A stretch of DNA of 27,741 nt from CAZMGG01 sp964565715 (lineage in GTDB: Bacteria > Planctomycetota > UBA1135 > UBA2386). Shown one piece after another: positions 9,370 to 18,479 of this stretch. The translations under genes were made by a program, and so were the position numbers. The stretch is from the NCBI GenBank assembly GCA_964565715.1, contig CAZMGG010000074.1, positions 1 through 27,741 of the forward strand. The letters are read 5' to 3'. Under the pieces are notes generated by a model that saw nothing but the letters and a program-made list of their open reading frames with translations, was not told the origin of the DNA and ran no database searches. The first letter of the stretch is position 1; every line of letters starts with the position of its first letter.

Positions 9370-9804
9370 TCAGGCCTGCTGCGGCGAGGGCGAGCTGATC
9401 CGCTCCAGCGCCTCGCGGTGCTTCTCCTGGAAGGCCGCGGTGAAGTCGAAACCGTCGGCGAAGTCGAGCCGGCTGTCGGTCGGCCGGCGGCTCAGCAGTT
9501 CGGCGTCGATCAGGTTGAACACCATCTCGCCGAAGTCCTCGGTGCCGTGCACGCCCCAGCGCTCGAACACGGTGTCCGCCATCGGCCCGAACTGGTCGGC
9601 GGCGAACTCCTTGATGCCCGACACCAGCTCACGACCGCCGATGTGGCGGTCCTCGCCGGTGAGCTGATCGCGGCCCAGCCGCGCCATCGTCCAGTCGAGC
9701 GCGTCGAGGACGAAGTAGTAGGCAAACCGGGAGAAGCGGCGATCGCGACGGCGGATCTCCTGGATCTTCTCCTCGAGGCAGTCCTGTTCGAAGGCTGAGC
9801 CCAT
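9370..9804 (-). CDS. Minf_1886 family conserved hypothetical protein
   Basis: 144 residues, acidic, no signal or membrane segment. It matches the Planctomycetes/Verrucomicrobia conserved family around Minf_1886: FAYYFVLDALDWT, RHIGGRELVSGIKEFA, FGPMADTVFERWGV, TEDFGEMVFNLIDAELLS and a final FDFTAAF. No function is established for the family. A GAGGA-type ribosome site lies about 9 nt before ATG 9804. It lies downstream of holB by 183 bp with strong hairpins between, so it is probably its own transcription unit. Confidence 0.85.
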   Translation of the reverse strand: MGSAFEQDCLEEKIQEIRRRDRRFSRFAYYFVLDALDWTMARLGRDQLTGEDRHIGGRELVSGIKEFAADQFGPMADTVFERWGVHGTEDFGEMVFNLIDAELLSRRPTDSRLDFADGFDFTAAFQEKHREALERISSPSPQQA

Positions 9805-9901
9805 GGCAACGGTTCCTCGGATCCTGTGGCCTCTGTGCAGCGGACCACTCGGCCCGCAGCACTATCGACCATCCGGAAACCGCCCTTGAGAACGGCCGGC
9901 C

Positions 9902-9940
9902 CGACCGCCGGTCGTCGCTCGCGCGGCCCCCCGGCCGCGC
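9902..9940 (-). terminator. Tandem GC hairpins after holB
   Basis: An 8-bp perfect stem GCGCGGCC/GGCCGCGC with a 4-nt loop (9921-9940) and a 5-bp stem CGACC/GGTCG with a 3-nt loop (9902-9914) lie 48-86 nt past the holB stop. There is no T tract, so this is a structural barrier or a Rho-assisted end rather than a textbook terminator. The rest of 9805-9987 shows nothing else. Confidence 0.4.
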
Positions 9941-9987
9941 CGTTCCCCCCTGCCGTCCGCTGGTGCGCGCGTCACCCTGCACGTCGC

Positions 9988-10971
9988 TCAGGCCGTGCCC
10001 TGCATGCGCAGGAGACAGCCTGACAGGACCTGCTCCGGCGGGATCTGCAGTTCCAGATCCTCCTCGGCCCTGATCGTGCATTCGACGAGTGCGGTCCATC
10101 GGTCGGCAGCGGCGGCAGCGTAGGCAGGCTCGGGCCCCGACTCAAGCAGGCCCTGCAGGCGCACGCGCAGTTCGCTGCGCAGCAGCAGCAGGAACGTGCG
10201 CACGCGGGCGAGGCTGCCCTGGCGGTCCTGGGCGGTGGCGACGGCGCGGGCGGTGGCCACGGCACGCAACCGGTCGGTGTCGGCCAGCACCTCGTGCACC
10301 AGATCATGGAGCTGTACCGCCTGTTCGGTGCACAGCGCGCGGGCCTGCCCGAGACTGCCGTCGCACAGGCCGAAGGCCCGCTCGGCGCGCGCGTCGACCA
10401 CTCCGCCGGCCCGCGCGAATTCCTGGCGGAGCAGGTCGCGGGACAGGGGCCGCAGGCGCAGGCGCTGCACCCGCGAGCGCACCGTCGGCAGCATGCCCTC
10501 GGGCCGGGCGCAGGCCAGCAGCAGCCAGCGGTTGCTGCCGGGCTCCTCCAGGGTCTTCAGCAGGGCGTTCTGGCCCTGCTCGTTCAAGCGGTCGGCGGGA
10601 TCGATGCACAGCACCCGGGCGCGGCCCTCGGTCGGCGTGCGCAGCAGCGCCTCCTGCATGCCGCGCACGTCGTCCACCGGGATCTGGTTCTTGTCCTCGG
10701 GCACCGTCAGCAGGTGCAGGTCGGCGTGATTGCCGCCGGCGACGCGGCGGCACGGGCCGCAGACGCCGCACGGCAGATCCGGGCCCAGCAGCGAATGGCC
10801 GTCGTCGGCGCAGAGCAGCGCCGCCGCCAGATACGTGAGCGCCGTGGACTTGCCGATGCCGGGCGCGCCTTCCACCAGCACGCCGTGGTGCATCTGCCGG
10901 CGGCGCGCGAGCCGCAACAGCCGCCGCCAGTCGTCGCCCTGGCCGAGCAGCTCCTTCAGCACGGCGGTCAC
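9988..10971 (-). CDS. holB: DNA polymerase III delta-prime subunit (clamp loader)
   Basis: 327 residues from a GTG start whose GTGA overlaps the tmk stop. The AAA+ clamp-loader fold is visible: Walker A GAPGIGKST (35-43), a four-Cys zinc site (Cys54, 68, 71, 74; PCGVCGPC), Walker-B-like RVLCIDPADRL (119-129), LKTLEEP (138-144) and PTVRSRVQ (162-169) in the place of the SRC motif. The Cys of SRC is Val here. Delta-prime is the stator of the clamp loader and often lacks a working ATPase, so such drift is tolerable. Its pairing with tmk is common in bacteria. The C-terminal third is the collar region and is poorly conserved. Confidence 0.9.
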   Translation of the reverse strand: MTAVLKELLGQGDDWRRLLRLARRRQMHHGVLVEGAPGIGKSTALTYLAAALLCADDGHSLLGPDLPCGVCGPCRRVAGGNHADLHLLTVPEDKNQIPVDDVRGMQEALLRTPTEGRARVLCIDPADRLNEQGQNALLKTLEEPGSNRWLLLACARPEGMLPTVRSRVQRLRLRPLSRDLLRQEFARAGGVVDARAERAFGLCDGSLGQARALCTEQAVQLHDLVHEVLADTDRLRAVATARAVATAQDRQGSLARVRTFLLLLRSELRVRLQGLLESGPEPAYAAAAADRWTALVECTIRAEEDLELQIPPEQVLSGCLLRMQGTA

Positions 10972-11585
10972 GCCAGTTCCTCCAGGGCCGCGCGCAGCGC
11001 CGCCTGCACCGTCGCCGGTGCGGCGCCGGCGTCGATCACCCGCGCCGCCGGCAGCCCTTCCGCCACCGCCAGGAACGCCGCGCGCACGCGCTGCAGCCAG
11101 TCCTGGCCGCGCGCCTCGAAGCGGTCGGCGGCCCGCTCGGCACGGCGGGCGGCGCTCAGTTCCGGCGCCACGTCGAGCACGAAGATCCGGTGCGGCAGGC
11201 AGTCGCCGTGGGCGGCGGCCGTGAGGCCGTCGAGCCAGGCGCGGTCGAGGCCGTGCAGCACTCCCTGGTAGACCAGGGTGCTGAGGAAGCAGCGCTCGGC
11301 GATCACCGTCGCACCGCGCCGCAGCGCCGGCCGGATCACGTTCTGCACCAGCTCGGCGCGGGCGGCGGTGAACAGCAGCGCCTCGGTCTCCGGCCGCAGC
11401 TCGCCGGTCGCCGGATCGAGCAGCAGCCGGCGCAGGGCCTCGCCGGTCGGCGTCGAGCCCGGTTCGCGCACGTGCAGCACCGGGCGGCCCTTCTCCTGCA
11501 ACCAGGCGACCAGGGCCCTGGCCTGGGTGCTCTTGCCGCCGCCGTCGGGGCCCTCCAGCACGATGTAGCTGCCCATGCGGCTCAT
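10968..11585 (-). CDS. tmk: Thymidylate kinase
   Basis: 205 residues from ATG 11585 (MSRMGS; a second ATG at 11576 is possible). P-loop GPDGGGKST (12-20), REPGSTPTGEALRRLLLD (40-57), TEALLFTAARAELV, and the AERCFLSTLVYQG segment in place of the usual DRY/DRF...ST...YQG. Here Glu replaces Asp and Cys replaces Tyr/Phe. A short lid segment has DRFE. It phosphorylates dTMP to dTDP in the cytoplasm. It starts 10 bp after the dnaA stop and overlaps holB by 4 bp, so translation is likely coupled through the cluster. Confidence 0.92.
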   Translation of the reverse strand: MSRMGSYIVLEGPDGGGKSTQARALVAWLQEKGRPVLHVREPGSTPTGEALRRLLLDPATGELRPETEALLFTAARAELVQNVIRPALRRGATVIAERCFLSTLVYQGVLHGLDRAWLDGLTAAAHGDCLPHRIFVLDVAPELSAARRAERAADRFEARGQDWLQRVRAAFLAVAEGLPAARVIDAGAAPATVQAALRAALEELA

Positions 11586-11595
11586 GCGCGCGCGT

Positions 11596-12795
11596 TCACA
11601 GCAGCGCCTCCACCATGCTGCGCACCTCGGGCGAGCTGGCCATGGCGTCGGCCAGCGAACGCGTCATGTAGCTGACCGCGGCGCGCGAACGGTGGTTGAG
11701 GAAGCGGCCGACCTCGGCACGGCTCAGGCCCTCCTGCACGCACAGCCAGGCCAGCACCTTGCGGGCGAGGCTCACCTGCCGGCCCTGGCCGGGCCCCATC
11801 AGGTCGTCGGTGCTGACCTCGAACTGCAGCGCCACCCGGTCGCGGATGCGGTGGAAGCGCGTCTTCGGATCCACCAGCTCCAGGTACTTGCTCGGCGGCC
11901 GGCCGTTCTTCACCTCCAGCCAGGCGGCGCGCAGGTCGGGCCAGGAGCCCTGGATCCGCTCAGCCAGGGCCTCGACCTCGTCGCGCCGGCCGTTGCGCGA
12001 CGGCGCGCCCTCCAGCGCCCGCAGGTAGCGCAGGCGACCCATCGCCGACGGCAGGTCCAGGCGGGCGACGAAGCCCGACAGCAGCATCGCCTCCAGGCTC
12101 GGCTGCAGGTCGCGGATGTCCCGCGGGTGCCAGCGCGAGGCCAGCAGCGTCGGCGAGCGCAGCCGTTCGCGCCGGCGCAGCACGTCGAGCAGGAACTGCT
12201 GCAGCCGCTCCTTGCCGGCGATCCGGTGCAGCTCGTCGAGGATCAGCGGCCGGTCGACGGTGAGCTCCTCGTGCAGGTGCTCGACGCGCTTCTCCAGATG
12301 CACGGCCTGGAACGCCTTGGTCAGCGCCGGCAGGTCGAAGCTCCGCACCCGGTCCGGCGACAGCCCCTGCCACCAGCGCAGCAGGAAGGTCTTGCCGACG
12401 CCGGGCGGGCCATGGAAGAAGAACACGTTGCCCGGCAGCTGCCGGCCCTCCAGCAGGCTCTTCAGGACCAGGAAGGCGGTCTTGTTGGCCTCGTCCACCA
12501 CCGGGTTCTGCGGCCCGACCTCCAGGTCGGCGAGGCCCTGCGCCTGCGGTGCCGGCCGCACCTCCACCAGCACGGCCGTGCCGATCTCCTGCGACAGCAC
12601 TTCCTGCAGCATCGGCCGGAACAAGCTCTTCACCCGGTCCGCCACCATCACCGACGGCGCCTCGAGGAACACGGTGCCGCGCTCCATCAGCATCGGCCGC
12701 AGCTCGCCGAGCCAGGCGTCGTAGACGGCGAGGCCGGCGCGGCGGCGCAGCTCGGCCTGGATCGTGGTCCAGCTCTCGCGCAGCAGGGTCAGCAT
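11596..12795 (-). CDS. dnaA: Diverged DnaA-type replication initiator
   Basis: 399 residues. Domain I (1-80): WTTIQAEL, YDAWLGELRPM, VMVADRVKSLF. Domain II is very short. AAA+ domain III has NVFFFHGPPGVGKTFLLRW (123-141), Walker B LILDELH (184-190; DnaA proteins usually have DDIQF), sensor I TLLASRWHPRDI (216-227) and GFVARLDLPS (241-250). Domain IV (about 309-399) has RIRDRVALQFEVSTDDLMG, then the helix-turn-helix EGLSRAEVGRFLNHRS followed by RAAVSYMTRSL, where typical DnaA has GGRDHTTV. The overall domain order supports DnaA rather than Hda, which lacks domains I and IV. The DNA-contacting signature is changed, so its box may differ from TTATCCACA. I saw no such boxes nearby. It could be the only DnaA or a paralogue. 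Confidence 0.8.
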   Translation of the reverse strand: MLTLLRESWTTIQAELRRRAGLAVYDAWLGELRPMLMERGTVFLEAPSVMVADRVKSLFRPMLQEVLSQEIGTAVLVEVRPAPQAQGLADLEVGPQNPVVDEANKTAFLVLKSLLEGRQLPGNVFFFHGPPGVGKTFLLRWWQGLSPDRVRSFDLPALTKAFQAVHLEKRVEHLHEELTVDRPLILDELHRIAGKERLQQFLLDVLRRRERLRSPTLLASRWHPRDIRDLQPSLEAMLLSGFVARLDLPSAMGRLRYLRALEGAPSRNGRRDEVEALAERIQGSWPDLRAAWLEVKNGRPPSKYLELVDPKTRFHRIRDRVALQFEVSTDDLMGPGQGRQVSLARKVLAWLCVQEGLSRAEVGRFLNHRSRAAVSYMTRSLADAMASSPEVRSMVEALL

Positions 12796-12807
12796 GGGGA
12801 ACGCTGC

Positions 12808-12813
12808 ACGTTA
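12808..12813 (-). promoter_or_regulatory. TANNNT -10-like hexamer before dnaA
   Basis: TAACGT on the minus strand, 12 nt before ATG 12795. No Shine-Dalgarno lies between them. It would give dnaA-tmk-holB its own short-leader transcript, separate from the TPR gene 53 bp upstream. Confidence 0.35.
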
Positions 12814-12848
12814 GCTGGCGCCGTGCGGCAATGCCAACCCAGCCCCTG

Positions 12849-15767
12849 CTAGCGACCGCGCCACTCGTCGAGCAGCCGGCGCGCCTCGGTAGCAGCTCCC
12901 AGCTCCGGCGTCTCCACCACGCGCTCGCACAGCGCCCGGGCGCCGGGCAGGTCGCCGGCCTCGGCCAGCAGCTTCGCCGCCCGCAGCCGCAGCTGCGCCT
13001 GCGCCTCCAGTTCGTCCTGCGGTTCGGGCATGGTCTCCGGCCGCTGCCGGTCCTGCGCCGGCAGGATCGCCGCCGCCACCACCAGTTCCTGGGCGGCTTC
13101 CGCCTTCTGCCCGAGCGCCAGCAGCGCATCCGCCATCCGCACGTGCAGCTCGCGCATGAACGGATCGATCCGGTTGCACTCACGCAGCCAGCGCAGCTCG
13201 GCCTCGCGCTGGCCCGCCTCCCGATCGAACTGGGCCAGCTCCCAGCGCGGCTGGAAGGCGCGGCCGCTGCGCTTGCAGTAGGCCTTCAGCTCCATCAGCG
13301 CCTGCTCCTTGCGGCCCTGCTCGCGGTACAGCCGCGCCAGCAGCAGCTCCGGCGCCCGGTCCTGCTCGGTGCACATGGGCCAGCAGGCCTTGGCCCGCTG
13401 GAACTGCTGCTCGGCACCGTCGGCGTCGCCCTGCTGCAGCAGCGTCCGGCCGCAGGCGATCCGCGAGTCGAAGTCGTCGGCGCCCGCGGCGAAGCCCTGC
13501 CGCCAGTTCGCCAGCGCCGCCTCGATCTCGCCGCGCGAGGCCAGCAACGCCGCCCGCACCAGCAGCGCCGGGCCGTGCTCCGGATCGCGCCGCAGCGCCT
13601 CGGCGAGCCAGCGGCCCGCGTCCACCGGGTTGTCGCGCTGCAGGCAGGCCCACGCCAGGTCGACGTAGACCTGCAGGTCGTTGCCGCCGCCCATGGCCGC
13701 CACCTGCAGCCGCGCCAGCGCCGCATCGTCCCAGCGCGGCACCAGCTTCATGCCCTTCAGCTTGTCCTCGGCCACGAACCGGCGGAACCGCCGGTCGAAC
13801 TCGCCGGTGCCGATGCCCAGCGCCTGCTCGAACACCTGCTCGGTGTCCAGGTCGGCGCCGTAGGCCACCAGCAGCGCCAGCGCCTTGTCGAAGCCGAAGT
13901 CCCGGGCCAGCAGTTCGACGATCAGCCCGCCCTGGTAGTAGCCGAACAGGATGCGCGGGCCGCGGAACAGCCGGTTGAGCAGCGCCACCGGCGGCAGGTC
14001 CTGGTTGTGGAACGCGTCGAACAGCTCGCGGTCCATGCCCCGTTCCCAGCTCGGATCCCGCGCCTTCTCCTCGTAGACCGCGAAACCCTCGGTCAGCCAG
14101 CGCGGCACCCGGCCACGGCTCACGCCCAGCGTCAGGACGTGGCTGAACTCGTGCCACACCGTCGCCTCCCACATGAAGTCGAGCTTGCGCACGTCGCCGT
14201 CGCCCGGCGACACCAGCGTGATCAGCGGACCGAAGCAGGCGCCCAGCGCGGTGAAGCCGCGGAAGCCGACGGTGCGCACCGAGAAGTCGTCCCACGTACG
14301 GAACACCTCGACCCGCACCGGCTCGTCGGGCCGGTAGCCGTACTTCTCCGCCAGCACCTCCAGCGCGCGCAGCTGCACCGGCACCAGGTAGGCCGCCAGC
14401 ACCTCCTGCTGGTCCCGGTGCAGGAAGAAGCGGAACCGCTCGTCCTGCAGCACCCGGTATTCCTGCTCCAGCAGCTCCTGCACGGCGATGGCGTTGTTGC
14501 GCCACGGATCGTGCAGCCCCGCCGCCAGGTCCTTGGCCTGCAGCAGCAGCTTCTTCGCCTCCTCGCCCTCGCCGGTGTAGATCAGCGCCTTGGCCAGCCC
14601 CTGCATCGCCGGGATCGCCTGCGGCGAGGCCGCCACCGCCGCCCGGTGGAACGGCACCGCGTCGGCGAACCGGTAGAGCGCGGTCAGCGTGTCGCCCAGC
14701 ACCCGGTCCACCTCGCCCCACGGCTGGTCGCCCCGCAGCGCCTTGCGGCGCCATTCCGCGTAGGCCGCCTCGTCGTGCCGCAGCCACGCCGCCGCCGCGC
14801 GGTGCGCCAGCAGCACCCGATGCTCCGGGTTGATCTGCAGGGCCTGATCCAGCACCTGCGCCGCCGCGTCGATCCGGCGATCCCCCAGCAGCAGCCTGCC
14901 CTTCTCCAGCAGCCCCTCCACCGAGCGCGGATTCTGCGTCAGCACCCGGTCGAGCAGCTGCTCGGTCTTCGCCGGATCGAGCTGGAAGTTGGCGATCCGC
15001 AGCCGGAACAGCGCCAGCAGCGCCGCCTCGACGTCGCCGTGCTCGTCGAGCACCTGCTTCAGGTCCCGCTCACCGCTCGGGAAGCCCGCCGCCTCCCGGT
15101 AGGCCTGGAACTTCATCTCGCCGAACGTCGTGCGCGCCAGCGCGTGGTCCGGCCGCAGCGCCAGCGCCGCCACCAGCACGCGGCTGCCGGCCTCGAAGTT
15201 GGGCCGCTCGCCGAGCCGCAGGTGCGCCCGCCCGAGCCACGCCAGCGCATCGGCGTCCTTCGGCTCGGGCAGCGCCGCCAGCGCCCGCCAGGTCTCCCGC
15301 GCCGCTTGCCGCTGGCCATCGCCCCACAGCGCCTCGCCCAGCTCATAGCGCAGTCCGAAGTGGTCCGGCTCGCGTTCCAGCGCCGTCCGCAGCAGCTTCT
15401 GCGCCGCCTCGTAGCGGCCGGTTTCCTGCAGGGCGGCGCTCCGCAGCAACACCACCGGCGGCAGGGTCGCCTGGTCCTCGGGCACGCTGCCCAGTTCGCG
15501 CAGCACGTCGTCGTAGCGGCCGCGCCGCAGTGCCACCGCCGAGAAGCCGAGCCGCGCCGCCAGTACGACCGCCGGCGCCGGCGCGTCGTTGCCGCCCTCA
15601 CCGGCGGCCTCCAGGATCTCGTCGAAGGCCCTCTCCGCCGACGTCAGGTTGCCGCGGTCCAGGTGCTTCTGGCCCTGTTCCAGCAGGATCGAGAACTCGT
15701 CGTCCTGGGCCGGCAGCGCGGTCGCCAGCAGCACCAGGCACGCGACCATCGCGGCAAGCACTTGCAT
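12849..15767 (-). CDS. Secreted TPR protein with HExxH gluzincin-like peptidase domain
   Basis: 972 residues. A signal peptide, VLAAMVACLVLLATALPA, is cut before QDDEF. TPR-like helical repeats fill about residues 25-440. A peptidase-MA-like domain at about 440-690 has HEFSH (539-543) and, 16 residues on, WLTEGFAVYEE with Glu560 as the third zinc ligand; this is the gluzincin spacing. A second TPR block (about 690-972) follows. The product is probably periplasmic or outer-membrane attached and may bind protein partners through the repeats. The substrate is unknown. It is divergent from the GT-C-like gene (76 bp). TATGGT lies 9 nt before ATG with no Shine-Dalgarno. Confidence 0.87.
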   Translation of the reverse strand: MQVLAAMVACLVLLATALPAQDDEFSILLEQGQKHLDRGNLTSAERAFDEILEAAGEGGNDAPAPAVVLAARLGFSAVALRRGRYDDVLRELGSVPEDQATLPPVVLLRSAALQETGRYEAAQKLLRTALEREPDHFGLRYELGEALWGDGQRQAARETWRALAALPEPKDADALAWLGRAHLRLGERPNFEAGSRVLVAALALRPDHALARTTFGEMKFQAYREAAGFPSGERDLKQVLDEHGDVEAALLALFRLRIANFQLDPAKTEQLLDRVLTQNPRSVEGLLEKGRLLLGDRRIDAAAQVLDQALQINPEHRVLLAHRAAAAWLRHDEAAYAEWRRKALRGDQPWGEVDRVLGDTLTALYRFADAVPFHRAAVAASPQAIPAMQGLAKALIYTGEGEEAKKLLLQAKDLAAGLHDPWRNNAIAVQELLEQEYRVLQDERFRFFLHRDQQEVLAAYLVPVQLRALEVLAEKYGYRPDEPVRVEVFRTWDDFSVRTVGFRGFTALGACFGPLITLVSPGDGDVRKLDFMWEATVWHEFSHVLTLGVSRGRVPRWLTEGFAVYEEKARDPSWERGMDRELFDAFHNQDLPPVALLNRLFRGPRILFGYYQGGLIVELLARDFGFDKALALLVAYGADLDTEQVFEQALGIGTGEFDRRFRRFVAEDKLKGMKLVPRWDDAALARLQVAAMGGGNDLQVYVDLAWACLQRDNPVDAGRWLAEALRRDPEHGPALLVRAALLASRGEIEAALANWRQGFAAGADDFDSRIACGRTLLQQGDADGAEQQFQRAKACWPMCTEQDRAPELLLARLYREQGRKEQALMELKAYCKRSGRAFQPRWELAQFDREAGQREAELRWLRECNRIDPFMRELHVRMADALLALGQKAEAAQELVVAAAILPAQDRQRPETMPEPQDELEAQAQLRLRAAKLLAEAGDLPGARALCERVVETPELGAATEARRLLDEWRGR

Positions 15768-15776
15768 CGGCCCGCC

Positions 15777-15782
15777 ACCATA
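15777..15782 (-). promoter_or_regulatory. TANNNT -10-like hexamer before the TPR peptidase gene
   Basis: TATGGT on the minus strand, 9 nt before ATG 15767, in a context (GCGGTATGGT ending GGCCG before ATG) almost the same as that of the methyltransferase gene. Confidence 0.4.
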
Positions 15783-15831
15783 CCGCGCCCCCGGGTCGGG
15801 GTCCCACCCTGCGCCAGCACCGGTCCGGCGC

Positions 15832-15837
15832 TACCTT
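15832..15837 (+). promoter_or_regulatory. TANNNT -10-like hexamer before the GT-C-like gene
   Basis: TACCTT, 6 nt before GTG 15844. No ribosome site is present. The start codon itself is a judgement, so this is tentative. Confidence 0.3.
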
Positions 15838-15843
15838 CACGGG

Positions 15844-17127
15844 GTGCGGCCTCCCCCGACAGGTCCCCGCGCCGCTCCCGGGCGCCTGCTGCCCGGCCTC
15901 TGCTGCTTCCTGGCCCTCCTCGCCTGCTGGCTGCCGGTGCTGCTGAATCCCGGCTGGTACAACCACGACGAACTGCTGCTGCGCGACGGCCTGCGCGGAC
16001 CCGACGCGACGGGCCTGGGCGTGGGCCTGCGCCACGCCTTCGCCACCACCGACGCGCTCTTCTACCGGCCGCTCGGCTACACCCTCTTCCGCCTGCAGAT
16101 GGCGCTCGGCCTCGGCACGCCCATGCCCGTGCATCTGCTGAGCGTGCTGCACCACGCCGGCAACGCCCTGCTGTTCGGTCGGCTGCTGCGCCGCCTCGGC
16201 CAGCGCCCCCGGGCTGCGTTCCTGCTGCTCCTGCTGCCCGTGGCGATCCCCGGCGTGGCCTGGGCCGCCGCCGCCTACGAGCGCTGGCTCCTGACGTTCG
16301 GTCTGCTCGCGCTGCTGCTCATCCGCGCGCGGCGCCCGGGGCCCGCCATCCTGGCGCTACCGGTCGGCCTGCTGGCGCTGCTGCTGAAGGAGACCGCGGT
16401 GGTGCTGGGCCCGCTCCTGCTGGGCGCCGCCGGCCGGCGCCCGGGTCGCCTCGCCAGCGCCATCGTGGTGCTGCTCGGCGGCCTCGCCTTCGCCCTCTGG
16501 CGCACGCAGGTGGCGCCGGCGGACCCGGACTACCACGGCCGGTCCCTGCCCGAGGCCCTGGTCAACCTGCTGCGCATGCTGGCCTTCCCGTTCGCCATCG
16601 GCCCGGCGGATCCGGTGGCGGTGTGGGGTGACCGATGGCTGCCGGGTCTCGCCGGGCTGGGGCTGTTGCTGGTGCTGGCCACGGCGGCGCGGCCGCGGGT
16701 GGCCTGGCTGGCCGTGGGGCTGATGGTGCTGCCGCTGCTGCCGTCGGCGCTCTGGTCGACGCCGCAAGGGCATTACCTGTACCTGACGGGCCCCGGGCTG
16801 GCGCTGCTGCTGGACCTGGCGCTCGGCGCGCGCCCGCGCTGGCGCTGGCTGCTGGTGGCCTGGCTGGTGGTGCACGCGGCCCAGGTCGGCCGGCACTACT
16901 GGCTCACCGGCGCCGCGCTGCGCGAACTCGCCGCGGCCCATGCGGCGGTGCCGGCGGGGACGGCGGCGGTGCCGCTGCACGTCGAGCCGGGTGCACCGGG
17001 GCACGTGGTGCCGCGGTACGTGGTGTACCTGCAGAAGACCGGCGGGCGGCCATTGCAACGGGTCGAACGTCCGCTGGCCGGCGGCCTGCGGCTGGCCGCC
17101 GACGGCACGGTACACACGGTACCCTGA
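15844..17127 (+). CDS. Multi-pass membrane protein, GT-C glycosyltransferase-like
   Basis: 427 residues from GTG 15844. The frame stays open further upstream, but that stretch lies antisense to the TPR gene and has non-coding composition, and the first hydrophobic helix (LLPGLCCFLALLACWLPVLL) begins just after GTG. About 9-11 membrane helices follow. After helix 1 comes YNHDELLLRDGL (39-50) with acidic residues in the first outer loop, then FYRPLGYTLFRLQ and VHLLSVLHHAGNALLFGRLL. This is the layout of lipid-linked-sugar GT-C enzymes (PMT/ArnT-like), where such acidic loops bind metal or the catalytic base. The C-terminus is a short soluble domain. Donor and acceptor are unknown. It ends 3 bp from the NtrC stop, convergently. 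Confidence 0.72.
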   Translation: MRPPPTGPRAAPGRLLPGLCCFLALLACWLPVLLNPGWYNHDELLLRDGLRGPDATGLGVGLRHAFATTDALFYRPLGYTLFRLQMALGLGTPMPVHLLSVLHHAGNALLFGRLLRRLGQRPRAAFLLLLLPVAIPGVAWAAAAYERWLLTFGLLALLLIRARRPGPAILALPVGLLALLLKETAVVLGPLLLGAAGRRPGRLASAIVVLLGGLAFALWRTQVAPADPDYHGRSLPEALVNLLRMLAFPFAIGPADPVAVWGDRWLPGLAGLGLLLVLATAARPRVAWLAVGLMVLPLLPSALWSTPQGHYLYLTGPGLALLLDLALGARPRWRWLLVAWLVVHAAQVGRHYWLTGAALRELAAAHAAVPAGTAAVPLHVEPGAPGHVVPRYVVYLQKTGGRPLQRVERPLAGGLRLAADGTVHTVP

Positions 17128-17130
17128 GCC

Positions 17131-18477
<1,347 letters not shown>

Positions 18478-18479
18478 GC

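Noticed and set aside
6888..9398. Open frame of 836 codons on the plus strand
   Set aside because: Complement of the S9 peptidase, whose triad and signal peptide are intact.
12796..12848. Replication origin next to dnaA
   Set aside because: Only 53 bp, no TTATCCACA-like repeats and no AT-rich stretch here or elsewhere in the window.
12549..16631. Open frame of 1360 codons on the plus strand
   Set aside because: Lies opposite the TPR peptidase and dnaA, and only its 3' part overlaps the GT-C gene in another frame. Gln/Arg/His/Leu-rich with no motif, a typical complement artefact.
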